Of a stretch of DNA of 64,000 bases, positions 8,509-15,826 are shown in pieces (position 1 is the stretch's first letter; the number at the start of each line of letters is the position of its first letter). Origin of the DNA: Erysipelotrichaceae bacterium (GTDB taxonomy: Bacteria; Bacillota_I; Bacilli_A; Erysipelotrichales; Erysipelotrichaceae); the NCBI GenBank assembly GCA_017432005.1, contig JAFRKA010000003.1, positions 1 through 64,000 on the forward strand, in the 5' to 3' direction. The notes beneath the pieces are model-generated. The model ran no database searches. It saw only the letters and a program-made list of their open reading frames with translations, and had not been told where the DNA came from. A program made the position numbers and the translations under genes.

Positions 8509-9305
8509 CAGTCAAACTTTCCTTTCATGATCAGATCCATGATCTCAGCTACCGCATCATGGTTATTGTCGTTTATCGTCACGTAATCGGCCGCTTCCTT
8601 TACCTCATCCAGGGAATTGGCTACGGCGATCCCTGTTCCGGCCTTTTCGAGCATATCGATATCATTGTAATAATTTCCGACCGCGATCGTATCTTTCGCG
8701 GCTATCCCCAGCATATCTGCCAGAACTTTAATACCGTTAGACTTGCTGACATCGTTACGCATGATGTCGATCGTTCCCGGTTCGGAATTGGAATAACAAA
8801 GTTCAGGTAGCTGTTCATCGATGTATCTGCCTACCGGATCACAGTCAACGGTCGCCATGAAACCTTCAATCCCTTCAAGATCGATATCTTCAAAGCGATC
8901 TTTCAATACCGGTGTCACTCCCAGCATCCGCGCATAATCCATCGTCCGGCTGTTGATCTTGGTGACATACCACTCCATGCCCCGGTAGAACTGCAGCTGC
9001 AGATCGTTTTTCAGACAGTGTTTTATGATCTTTTCACAGGTCTTTACGTCGATGATCTGGTTGAAGATGATCTTTCTGTCTTTGCAGCGGATGATCTTGC
9101 CGCCATTATTGAGGATGTGATAATCCACGCTCCACCGTTCCTCTCCCAGTGTCAGCATGTCCACATCTCTTCTGCCGCTGACAAAAGCGATCACATGACC
9201 GGCTTTCTGAGCCTTTGCGATCGCCTCGATACTGGAGGAACTCATACTGTAGTCATCGGCAACGGCTGTACCGTCAAGGTCCATCGCCAGGAGTTTTCTG
9301 TTCAT
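8508..9305 (-). CDS. Cof-type HAD-superfamily phosphatase
   Basis: The 265-residue protein has all four HAD motifs: DLDGTAVADD (motif I), FVSGRR (II), the Lys of KSNGIK (III) and GNYYNDIDML (IV). A Cof-type C2 cap lies between motifs II and III. It should hydrolyse small phosphorylated metabolites, most likely sugar phosphates. It is the first gene of the pentulose operon and overlaps the kinase start by one base, so it may clear accumulated phosphorylated sugars. A GGAAAG site precedes the start. Confidence 0.88.
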   Translation of the reverse strand: MNRKLLAMDLDGTAVADDYSMSSSSIEAIAKAQKAGHVIAFVSGRRDVDMLTLGEERWSVDYHILNNGGKIIRCKDRKIIFNQIIDVKTCEKIIKHCLKNDLQLQFYRGMEWYVTKINSRTMDYARMLGVTPVLKDRFEDIDLEGIEGFMATVDCDPVGRYIDEQLPELCYSNSEPGTIDIMRNDVSKSNGIKVLADMLGIAAKDTIAVGNYYNDIDMLEKAGTGIAVANSLDEVKEAADYVTINDNNHDAVAEIMDLIMKGKFD

Positions 9306-9381
9306 CGGATTATCAGATCTTTCCTTTTTACATCATTATCTTAACCAGTTACTCTTTTACCTGTCCACTGAGATACATGAA

Positions 9382-9401
9382 AACCGGGTCTCCCCGGTTC
9401 A
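9382..9401 (-). terminator. Hairpin terminator after the M24-like gene
   Basis: AACCGGG pairs with CCCGGTT around a TCTC loop. On the minus strand the stem abuts the stop codon of the M24-like gene and is followed by TTTTC. It separates the ECF/BtpA cluster from the pentulose operon. Confidence 0.65.
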
Positions 9402-10229
9402 GATCAGTCCAAATCTGTTCAGTAAGGCATCGATATCGTTACAGACCGCGAAACCTTCAACCGTCTTTCTGACCACGAAATGATGGGTGACTTTCGGTAA
9501 CGATGGATCAGAAACTGACAAGAGCTGCGGTTCGATCGTGAACTGCATGTCTTCTTCAAAGTTCCATTCAGCCTTGCCGTTGAGGAACTTTCTAGAGCTG
9601 CTCAGCTGTTCGATGTCTTCGCTTGTGAGCTTATCTTTTGCCTCTGTGTCGCTAAGGTGCGTAAAGGTATGACCGAGGTTGCTCGGCTGATCGTCCGTGC
9701 GGCTGATCACATTGCTGTGAAGACCTCTGCTTTTGAAGATCTCCAGTGAGAGTTCATAGAGTTCGTTTGGATCCTTGACCTTCTCCAGCTGTTCAAAGAT
9801 GTCCTGAACTGCTGCCCGGCAGTTGCGGAAATGTTCCCTGATCTTTTCATCATCACCGAAATACAGCGTTACGGACATATCGCCGATGAGTCCGCTTTCT
9901 TTGTTTACCGGTGAACAGTAGGCATACAGAAGACCTTCTTTCCAGTCGATCGCTGTTTCGGTCGGCCAGAATTCTTTGTTTCTGAGCGAATCGAAATTAA
10001 GTCTTTCTCCGCTTAAGACGGCCAGTCCGAACGGAGGCGGACTGTACCAGCCTCTGGCAAAGACCTCTTTGTCTTCAGACATGAGTTCCAGCCATCTTGA
10101 AGCGAATTCGATCTCGCTTACTTCATCGATCCCGTACATTTCGTTGAGTGTCTGTTCAAGACTCCTCACGGCATTTTCTCTGGCGTGATTGAAGATGAGA
10201 TCTTTATTATCAAGTGTGTAATTGATCAT
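9399..10229 (-). CDS. M24 (pita-bread) peptidase-like protein with incomplete metal site
   Basis: The ATG of MINYTLDNKD has AAAGGTG 6 nt upstream and was chosen over in-frame ATGs that fall inside an upstream hairpin. The C-terminal half matches the M24 fold: YCSPVNKESGLIGDMSVT, NLGHTFTHL and MQFTIEPQL correspond to metal-binding segments. One conserved Asp (in the xDxS position before CSP) is Tyr, and the final Glu position is occupied by His in KVTHHFVV, so metal binding and peptidase activity are doubtful. A normal M24 protein is at 21567. It follows the BtpA gene and may belong to that nutrient cluster. Confidence 0.6.
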   Translation of the reverse strand: MINYTLDNKDLIFNHARENAVRSLEQTLNEMYGIDEVSEIEFASRWLELMSEDKEVFARGWYSPPPFGLAVLSGERLNFDSLRNKEFWPTETAIDWKEGLLYAYCSPVNKESGLIGDMSVTLYFGDDEKIREHFRNCRAAVQDIFEQLEKVKDPNELYELSLEIFKSRGLHSNVISRTDDQPSNLGHTFTHLSDTEAKDKLTSEDIEQLSSSRKFLNGKAEWNFEEDMQFTIEPQLLSVSDPSLPKVTHHFVVRKTVEGFAVCNDIDALLNRFGLI

Positions 10230-10260
10230 ATCGGTCACCTTTTCTCTCATCATAACATAT

Positions 10261-10281
10261 GGGGCACCTTTGTGGTGCCCC
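10261..10281 (-). other. Intercistronic hairpin without a U-tract
   Basis: GGGGCACC and GGTGCCCC form a perfect 8-bp stem with a 5-nt loop between the BtpA-family gene and the M24-like gene. Neither strand has a T-run right after it, so it is more likely an RNA stability or attenuation element than a simple terminator. Confidence 0.55.
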
Positions 10282-10291
10282 ATCATTGTTT

Positions 10292-11020
10292 CTATAAGGT
10301 CGCTCTGAGTTCAAAGACCTTGTCCATGAACTCCTTGACGTGTTCCGCACTGACATCTCCGGTGTCTTTGCGGGTATCCTTGAAAGTACTTCCCACGATC
10401 GCCGCATCAGCCAGTGACAGTTTTTCAAAGACTGTATCAGTCGTCATACCGGCAGCTACGACCAGCGGGAAATCACCGACGATCTTGCGGAAGTCGATGA
10501 TCTTCTGAGTCGGAGAATCCATGCCTGTACCTTCGCCGGTCACGGCCAGCGCATGACAGCGCTCCATGCCTATTTTCAGATCTGTTTCCAGATCATTGCC
10601 TGATAAGACCGGCTTGTATTTGAAACGGACTCCGCCGATGACATACATGCCGCCTTCATCCATATAGCGTCTGATCATCTCGCCATACGCGACATCTTCT
10701 TTAGGAATGAGGTGTCCGGCTACGGAATCGACCTGGATGAATTTGGCTCCGTACTTTTTGGCATATTCCCAGCTGAGCTCCCAATTGTCAAGGACGTTGA
10801 CACCGATCGTGAAGCCGCCTTTCTCTGACAGCAGTTCCAGTCCGGCTTTTACATCTTCCGCATCGCCGAAGTAGTCTTCGACGATCACCGCATCCACGCC
10901 GTTATCCCGGTAGATCTCGGCTTCTCTTAAACAGCGTTCCAGTTTTTCTTCCCGGTTTTCACCTTTGAAGTGCAGCATCCCGAAGACCGGCTTTTTTACC
11001 GGGAACAGATCCAGAAACAT
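10292..11020 (-). CDS. BtpA/SgcQ-family TIM-barrel protein
   Basis: The 242-residue protein contains the family features VFGMLHF near the start, GVDAVIVEDYFGD, GVNVLDNWE, FIQVDSVAGH, ALAVTGEGTG and VVAAGMT. BtpA was named for a role in photosystem I biogenesis, but most relatives (such as E. coli SgcQ) sit in sugar or nucleoside catabolic operons and their reaction is unknown. Here it lies 2 bases after a PfkB kinase and downstream of an ECF importer, which suggests processing of an imported ribose- or nucleoside-like compound. GGAGGAGA precedes the start. Confidence 0.85.
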   Translation of the reverse strand: MFLDLFPVKKPVFGMLHFKGENREEKLERCLREAEIYRDNGVDAVIVEDYFGDAEDVKAGLELLSEKGGFTIGVNVLDNWELSWEYAKKYGAKFIQVDSVAGHLIPKEDVAYGEMIRRYMDEGGMYVIGGVRFKYKPVLSGNDLETDLKIGMERCHALAVTGEGTGMDSPTQKIIDFRKIVGDFPLVVAAGMTTDTVFEKLSLADAAIVGSTFKDTRKDTGDVSAEHVKEFMDKVFELRATL

Positions 11021-11022
11021 CT

Positions 11023-11958
11023 TTACATCTCCTCCTGTGTTTTCTTATACAATCTTTCAGCCTGATCTTTCATCCAGGCTTTGACTTCCAGAGTATACTC
11101 CGGGAACGGTCCGTACTGTCTGGCATTGACTCCTGCTGCCACATTGGCGTAGCAGGCGGTCTTCAGAGGATGGAACCCCTCGCAATAACCGTACAGCGAT
11201 GCACCGGTCGAGCAGTTGCCGCAACCGGTCGAATCGACACTCGTGCCGCTCTCTACCGATGGTGCGAACCAGGCTTTGCCGTCCTGGATCATCGCTGATC
11301 CCTTTTTTCCCAGACGGAAGAAACATGGTTTACCTAATTTAATGATCGCTTCGATCGATTCTTCTTCATTATTTGTTCCAAACAGCGCCATGGCTTCCGG
11401 ACGGTTTAGTGAATAGATATCGATCTTATCGATGAGCTCCAGGACCTTTTCTTTTAAAACAGGATCCTTGGTCTCGGAAGTTGCGATCTCAGCCATGAAG
11501 ACGGCGTTCGGACAGGCCTTTCGCATTTCCGGCAAGCCGTTCCACACTTCCTCTGTAGCACCCGATTCAAAGTAGATGCCCTTCACATCCTCACCACCGT
11601 GTCTGATCACGTATTCGGCTTTCGCCAACGGATAGGGACCATAGAGTTTTTCAAACTCCTCACCGTAGATCGAATGTTCGACCCATTCACCACTCTCTGA
11701 GTATTCCAGGACGGTGTAATGCGTCTTCGGGAAACACAGATCGATGCCTTCTTCCGACAGCCCGTTTTTCCGGAAATAATCCCCGAAGATGGAATCAAAA
11801 TCCGGACCGGCCGCCGAGAGGAAAAGCACATCATCCGTGTAAGGAAGGATGCCGTTTACCGTATAGATGGAACCGCCCAGAAATCCTTTGACCTCTGAGC
11901 CGTCGGGATAGCGCATATCATTGACGATCACGCTGCCCGTGACAAGATATCTGGACAT
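11023..11958 (-). CDS. PfkB-family carbohydrate kinase with Asp-to-Asn change at the catalytic motif
   Basis: The 311-residue protein has the ribokinase fold: FLGGSIYTVNGI near residue 26 for substrate binding and a late anion-hole motif DSTGCGNCSTGA (242-253). The usual signature is D-T-T-G-A-G-D, whose last Asp is the catalytic base; here it is Asn248. The enzyme may be slow, may use another base, or may act in substrate sensing. It sits between the ECF ATPases and the BtpA gene with tight spacing, so it likely handles the imported ligand. A second, canonical PfkB kinase is at 20646. Confidence 0.8.
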   Translation of the reverse strand: MSRYLVTGSVIVNDMRYPDGSEVKGFLGGSIYTVNGILPYTDDVLFLSAAGPDFDSIFGDYFRKNGLSEEGIDLCFPKTHYTVLEYSESGEWVEHSIYGEEFEKLYGPYPLAKAEYVIRHGGEDVKGIYFESGATEEVWNGLPEMRKACPNAVFMAEIATSETKDPVLKEKVLELIDKIDIYSLNRPEAMALFGTNNEEESIEAIIKLGKPCFFRLGKKGSAMIQDGKAWFAPSVESGTSVDSTGCGNCSTGASLYGYCEGFHPLKTACYANVAAGVNARQYGPFPEYTLEVKAWMKDQAERLYKKTQEEM

Positions 11959-11971
11959 CGTTTCTCCGTTA

Positions 11972-12760
11972 TCAGAGCCTGTCTACGAGCTCGTCACAGA
12001 ACAGGATCTTGCCATCAAGACCCAGCCTCTTGGCCAGTTCACCGATCGCCGGCTTCTTGATCTTGGCATCCGCAACGACTTCCTCGTTCCAGAAGACATC
12101 CTGAGCCGTGCCGTCACAGATGATATTCTTATGAGCCATGGCGATGATACGGTCAAAGTTCCTGACCGCAAACTCCATGTCGTGAGTGATCGTTAAGACT
12201 GTGATACCTTCATTGGTCAGTGTGTCGACCATCTTACCCAGTACTTCCGTACCGTGAAGGTCCTGACCGGCTGTCGGTTCATCCAGGACGATGTATTTAG
12301 GTCTGGAAGCGATGACAGCTGCGATCGCGACGAACTTACGGATCGGATATGGGATCTCGTAAGGGTTGGTATCCATATATTTGGCGATATCACAGATCTC
12401 GACCGCATGATCGACACGCTGCTTCACTTCCTCTTCAGAAAGCTTGTAGTAACGCGGCATGAATTCGATCTCCTTGCGGGCGGTACTGTTGAAGATCTGC
12501 TCATCAGGGTTCTGGAAGACATAGCCGACCTTGCGGGCGACAGTCGCGACCGTTACTTCCTTGGTGTTGACGCCGTCGATGATGACATCGCCTTCAAAAG
12601 GACGGTTCAGACCGTTCATCATCTTGACACAGGTCGTCTTGCCGGCGCCGTTCTGTCCGACGATAGCTACCTTCTCACCTTCTTTGATGGTGAGGTTGAT
12701 ATTCTCCAGGGCGACAAAGCCGTTCGGATATCTGAAACTCGCATTCTTGATCTCTATCAT
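11972..12760 (-). CDS. ECF transporter ATPase (EcfA2-like) with degenerate signature motif
   Basis: The 262-residue ATPase has Walker A GQNGAGKTT (35-43), Q-loop FQNPDEQIF and Walker B YIVLDEPTAGQD with Glu161, plus the switch His in THDMEF. The ABC signature, normally LSGGQ or LSLGQ followed by RKRVAIA, reads EIPYPIRKFVAIA (135-147), so the LSGGQ itself is lost. Since ECF ATPases work as heterodimers, one of the two ATP sites would be impaired. It forms the importer with the ATPase at 12765, EcfT and the S component. GGAGA precedes the start. Confidence 0.88.
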   Translation of the reverse strand: MIEIKNASFRYPNGFVALENINLTIKEGEKVAIVGQNGAGKTTCVKMMNGLNRPFEGDVIIDGVNTKEVTVATVARKVGYVFQNPDEQIFNSTARKEIEFMPRYYKLSEEEVKQRVDHAVEICDIAKYMDTNPYEIPYPIRKFVAIAAVIASRPKYIVLDEPTAGQDLHGTEVLGKMVDTLTNEGITVLTITHDMEFAVRNFDRIIAMAHKNIICDGTAQDVFWNEEVVADAKIKKPAIGELAKRLGLDGKILFCDELVDRL

Positions 12761-12764
12761 GGCT

Positions 12765-13607
12765 CTATCTCCTTTCCTTTATAAGCTTGTATGCTTCATC
12801 CATCGTGACCGGAACTCTTGGCAGCGGTTTTCCGGCATCTTCCATGGCCAGACCGAATCGCGCCACTTCCGGAATGGATGCTTTATGATCCAGCAGTTCT
12901 CTCTTGGTCAGTACTTCATGAGCCGGACCGTTGAAGACTACTGTGCCGTTCTCCATGACCAGGATCTCATCACAGAATTCCGCAATGAGGTCGATCTTGT
13001 GTTCCACCAGGATGATGGTCTTGTTGGAATGTTTGAGGGTGTTGATGATCTTGAAGACATTCTCCGTGCCTTCAGGGTCAAGCTGGGATGTAGGTTCATC
13101 GATGACCAGAGTATCGGTATCCATCGCGATAATGGAAGCGAACGCTACACGCTGACGCTGACCGCCGGAGAGTTCGTTCGGGTTGTTTCTGATCAGATGA
13201 CCGATATCCAGCTGGTTGCAGACATCGATGACTCTTTCGATCATCTCGTCTTTCGGAACACCCAGGTTCTCTAAACCGATCGCCACTTCTTCAAAGACCG
13301 TGGACTTGATGCCCGAGATCTGGGTGAACGGGTTCTGGAAGACATAGCCGATCTGGGAAGAGAGTTCAGCCGTATTCCATTCACGGATGTCTTTGCCTTC
13401 GATCAGACACTCACCGGTGAGCTTGCCCAGATAGAAATGCGGGATCAGACCACGGATGAGGTTGCACAGCGTCGTCTTGCCGCCGCCGTTTTCACCGATG
13501 ATGCCGTAGAACTTGCCCTTTTCAAAAGAACAGGTCACGTCCTGCAGAGCATAGTTCTTGGTATAAGGATATTTATAAGATACGTTCTTCAGTTCAATAA
13601 AAGCCAT
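12765..13607 (-). CDS. ECF transporter ATPase (EcfA1-like)
   Basis: The 280-residue ATPase has Walker A GENGGGKTT, Q-loop FQNPFTQISG, an intact signature LSGGQRQRVAFA, Walker B TLVIDEPTSQLDPEG and switch VEHK. It has the C-terminal extension usual for EcfA proteins. It starts behind GGAGGTG, 10 bases after the EcfT stop, and ends 4 bases before the second ATPase gene. It should pair with the degenerate-signature ATPase to drive EcfT-mediated import. Confidence 0.9.
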   Translation of the reverse strand: MAFIELKNVSYKYPYTKNYALQDVTCSFEKGKFYGIIGENGGGKTTLCNLIRGLIPHFYLGKLTGECLIEGKDIREWNTAELSSQIGYVFQNPFTQISGIKSTVFEEVAIGLENLGVPKDEMIERVIDVCNQLDIGHLIRNNPNELSGGQRQRVAFASIIAMDTDTLVIDEPTSQLDPEGTENVFKIINTLKHSNKTIILVEHKIDLIAEFCDEILVMENGTVVFNGPAHEVLTKRELLDHKASIPEVARFGLAMEDAGKPLPRVPVTMDEAYKLIKERR

Positions 13608-13617
13608 TGTTCACCTC

Positions 13618-14427
13618 CTAGATCCTGTGCATTGCCCTTAAGACGGCAAACACGATGGAACCGATCAGCACCAGGATGGCGAGGGCGTCCAGGATATACT
13701 CCCATACCGGGATCGGACGAAGGACCCTCAGGTAAGTATGGCCGCCTTCATGAGAGAAAGCACGCGCATCCATGGCGATGGCCTTTTCCTCAGTACCGGA
13801 CATGGCACTGAGCAGGATCGGACCAAGGGTCGGGAAGAAAGCCTTCATACGGACGATGATGTTGCCGTCCGTTTCGATGCCGCGGGCCTTCTGGCTTTCG
13901 AGGATCGTATCAGCAGATTTCTTCATATCGATGATGCTCTGCATGGAACTCAGCATGATGTAGCTCGTAACGTGGCTGACGCCTCTGTTCTCTAATGCCA
14001 GCATCAGATCTCTCATTTCCGTGTTAAGGAAGTAGATCAGCAATACGCTTGAAAAGCCGATGATGTAGCAGGAGATATCCATGCCGGCAACAAACGGCTC
14101 TTTGTACCATTGCCAGCCAAGCAGATTGAATATCGGTGTATTCCCTTCCATGTGTCCGTACTGCAGCTGACGCATGATCGATGACAGCAGCAGGAGCGGA
14201 ATGGCGATCGTCAGCAGCGATTTGATATATTTGCTGAAGACCTTGGAATAGATCGCAATGATCGTTGAGAACACGATCAGCACGACACCGAACTGCCAGG
14301 TGTGAATTATACAGGAAGAAATACCGAGACAAAGGGCTATGATCAGTTTGGAGATGGGGTTAAGATCCTTGAAGCCATTGCCGTATTTCACATAATCGTT
14401 GTATGAGTAAGCAAACTCTTTATCCAT
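13618..14427 (-). CDS. ECF transporter transmembrane (T) component
   Basis: The 269-residue membrane protein has five to six hydrophobic segments, with two cytoplasmic coupling motifs of the A-R-G type: ESQKARGIETDG and MDARAFSHEGG. These motifs dock into the two ATPases in ECF transporters. The last helix is near residues 240-262. It lies between the S-component gene and the ATPase genes, behind GGAGG, but downstream of a strong terminator-like hairpin, suggesting that TAA expression is set separately from the S component. Confidence 0.88.
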   Translation of the reverse strand: MDKEFAYSYNDYVKYGNGFKDLNPISKLIIALCLGISSCIIHTWQFGVVLIVFSTIIAIYSKVFSKYIKSLLTIAIPLLLLSSIMRQLQYGHMEGNTPIFNLLGWQWYKEPFVAGMDISCYIIGFSSVLLIYFLNTEMRDLMLALENRGVSHVTSYIMLSSMQSIIDMKKSADTILESQKARGIETDGNIIVRMKAFFPTLGPILLSAMSGTEEKAIAMDARAFSHEGGHTYLRVLRPIPVWEYILDALAILVLIGSIVFAVLRAMHRI

Positions 14428-14443
14428 AAGATTCCTCCAAGAA

Positions 14444-14485
14444 AATAACGGCAGGAAACTGAAAACTCCTGCCGTTATTCAATTT
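14444..14485 (-). terminator. Terminator/attenuator between the ECF S gene and EcfT-ATPase genes
   Basis: AATAACGGCAGGA and TCCTGCCGTTATT form a perfect 13-bp stem with a 10-nt loop, and on the minus strand the stem runs directly into TTATTTTC. It lies inside the ECF gene cluster, so it should partly stop transcription from the S gene before the T and ATPase genes. Confidence 0.8.
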
Positions 14486-14519
14486 AAACAAATTGTTTCA
14501 AACAGTTCCTGATATAGGA

Positions 14520-15146
14520 CTATTCTTCTTCCAGAGCTTTCTCTTCGTCGCTGATGTACACAGGTCCCAGAGGGAGCTTAGACAGGAAGCGGGTCGGGAA
14601 GGCCTTCAGGATGAAGTAGCAGACGATGACTGTAACAGCCTTGTCGAGCAGGTCGCATGAGAATTCGCCGAGGACCTGAATGAAGAACTTGGTGACCTGA
14701 TTTTCAGGTGAACCTAAAGCCTTCCACAGAGGCAGAACGACGATTGCAGTCGTGCCGGCACCGAAGTCGAATCCCCAGAGAGACCAGGTGATCAGAGCAC
14801 CGATGACGCCGCCGATGAAGGCGAAGCCCAGTGAGCTGAGAAGAGTCGGTATGAACTTCTTGAAGACACCCTTCTTTGACAGGTAAGCAGCGAAGACGCC
14901 GAATGCCATGTTCAGAGGTGCATAGAAGAGGTTGTTAGGGCTGGTGATAGCAGTCAGGATATTGGAAATAAGACCGACGATGACACCAGGCCATGCGCCA
15001 CAGAGCGCACCGACGATGATGGTTCCGATTGAATCGAGATAGATCGGTAACTTGAGCAGCAGGATGATAGTTCCGCCGATAAAGTTAACAGCGACACCGA
15101 TTGGAACAAGGAACCAAGCCAATTTGTTCATTTCTTTTTTAGCCAT
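14520..15146 (-). CDS. ECF transporter S component, substrate unknown
   Basis: The protein has about 208 residues and five to six membrane helices, beginning with the cytoplasmic MAKKEMNKLAWFLVPIG. The first helix carries the small-residue pattern used by S components to contact EcfT, and GTIIVGALCGAWPGVIVG is the conserved second-helix region of this superfamily. I chose the internal ATG because GGAGGG lies 7 nt before it. The linked PfkB kinase and BtpA protein suggest a nucleoside- or sugar-like ligand rather than a classic vitamin; this is inference. Confidence 0.82.
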   Translation of the reverse strand: MAKKEMNKLAWFLVPIGVAVNFIGGTIILLLKLPIYLDSIGTIIVGALCGAWPGVIVGLISNILTAITSPNNLFYAPLNMAFGVFAAYLSKKGVFKKFIPTLLSSLGFAFIGGVIGALITWSLWGFDFGAGTTAIVVLPLWKALGSPENQVTKFFIQVLGEFSCDLLDKAVTVIVCYFILKAFPTRFLSKLPLGPVYISDEEKALEEE

Positions 15147-15491
15147 TATTTTTCCCTCCAAATAATCAAGACTCACAATGTCTGTGATAAATCTTTAAGT
15201 ATATTTTACTCCTATTGATTTTCCATTGCCATACCTTCAACACATAATTTCACATATTTTAACGTATAAAAAGACCTCTACAGAGAAATATCGATTGCTT
15301 CTTGCCCTCATTTCCATATTTAAACTTCACATTCTGCTGCCTTCAGAGAGTTAAGATCATATAAAAGTATGTTGAAAGACATCTTTCAGCAATCTGAATA
15401 AGATTCAGATGTGAGATAAAAATTCTGTAACAAAACGATTTTCTGATGATCACAATACAGAAATACTTTCCACAAACAAAAGGAGAAAGAA
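15147..15491. other. Divergent intergenic region with two adjacent inverted repeats
   Basis: This 345-bp AT-rich region separates the ECF S gene from the small double-glycine ORF. It holds two neighbouring dyads: TGAAAGA-CA-TCTTTCA at 15373-15388 and ATCTGAAT-AAG-ATTCAGAT at 15392-15410, 80-120 bp upstream of the small ORF. They could be regulator sites or a folded leader. I see no riboswitch I recognise and no further gene. Confidence 0.5.
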
Positions 15492-15563
15492 ATGGAAGAA
15501 AAGAGAATGCGGAATGCCAGAGAACTGAACAGTGAAGAACTGGACCAGGTTTCAGGCGGATGA
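15492..15563 (+). CDS. 23-residue double-glycine leader-like peptide, ended by UGA right after GG
   Basis: AGGAG lies 7 nt before an ATG that opens a peptide ending ELNSEELDQVSGG. This matches the double-glycine leader of peptidase-containing ABC exporter substrates (bacteriocins, pheromones), where LSxEELxxVSGG precedes the cleavage site. Here a UGA follows the second Gly directly, so no cargo is made as written. The frame stays open for 43 more codons after the UGA. A terminator follows at 15753, so this is a transcription unit with its own start and end. It may be a bacteriocin gene broken by one nonsense change. Confidence 0.6.
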   Translation: MEEKRMRNARELNSEELDQVSGG

Positions 15564-15695
15564 ACAAGAGTGAAACTTGAAAAGACATATTATAAAGACA
15601 GGATCCTAAGAAGAACTGCCGTATGGAAATGGTTAGATCAGTGTTCAGAAGAGGATAAAAAACATATCGTCGCAAGAGAGGAAATAGATCACTAA
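15564..15695 (+). pseudogene. Possible cargo part of the double-glycine peptide gene, in frame after the UGA
   Basis: After the UGA, the same frame encodes TRVKLEKTYYKDRILRRT followed by about 25 more residues with a W-K-W-L stretch and one Cys, ending in TAA at 15693-15695. The composition is basic and aromatic, as in many class II bacteriocins. There is no start codon or ribosome binding site of its own. It is listed as a pseudogene part because only readthrough or a sequencing error would express it. Confidence 0.4.
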
Positions 15696-15752
15696 GCTTG
15701 TATCGTGACCCGGCGCGGACGATCTGTTTCTGCTGGCAATTTTGTCGATCCA

Positions 15753-15773
15753 CCCTGCATTGCAGGGTTTTTA
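15753..15773 (+). terminator. Terminator of the double-glycine peptide unit
   Basis: CCCTGC and GCAGGG form a 6-bp GC-rich stem with a 3-nt loop, followed by TTTTTAATTT. It lies between the small ORF and the ABC exporter promoter. Confidence 0.75.
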
Positions 15774-15826
15774 ATTTATCAGAGACACAGAAAGGATGTT
15801 GCGCTTCATCATCCTGCACGTTTTTT

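Noticed and set aside
15492-15695. Selenocysteine or other UGA recoding in the double-glycine gene
   Set aside because: Only a weak 4-bp hairpin follows the UGA and no selenoprotein pattern is visible; a nonsense change is simpler.
15343-15819. 158-residue minus-strand ORF
   Set aside because: It covers the double-glycine ORF and terminator on the other strand and has odd composition with no start signal.
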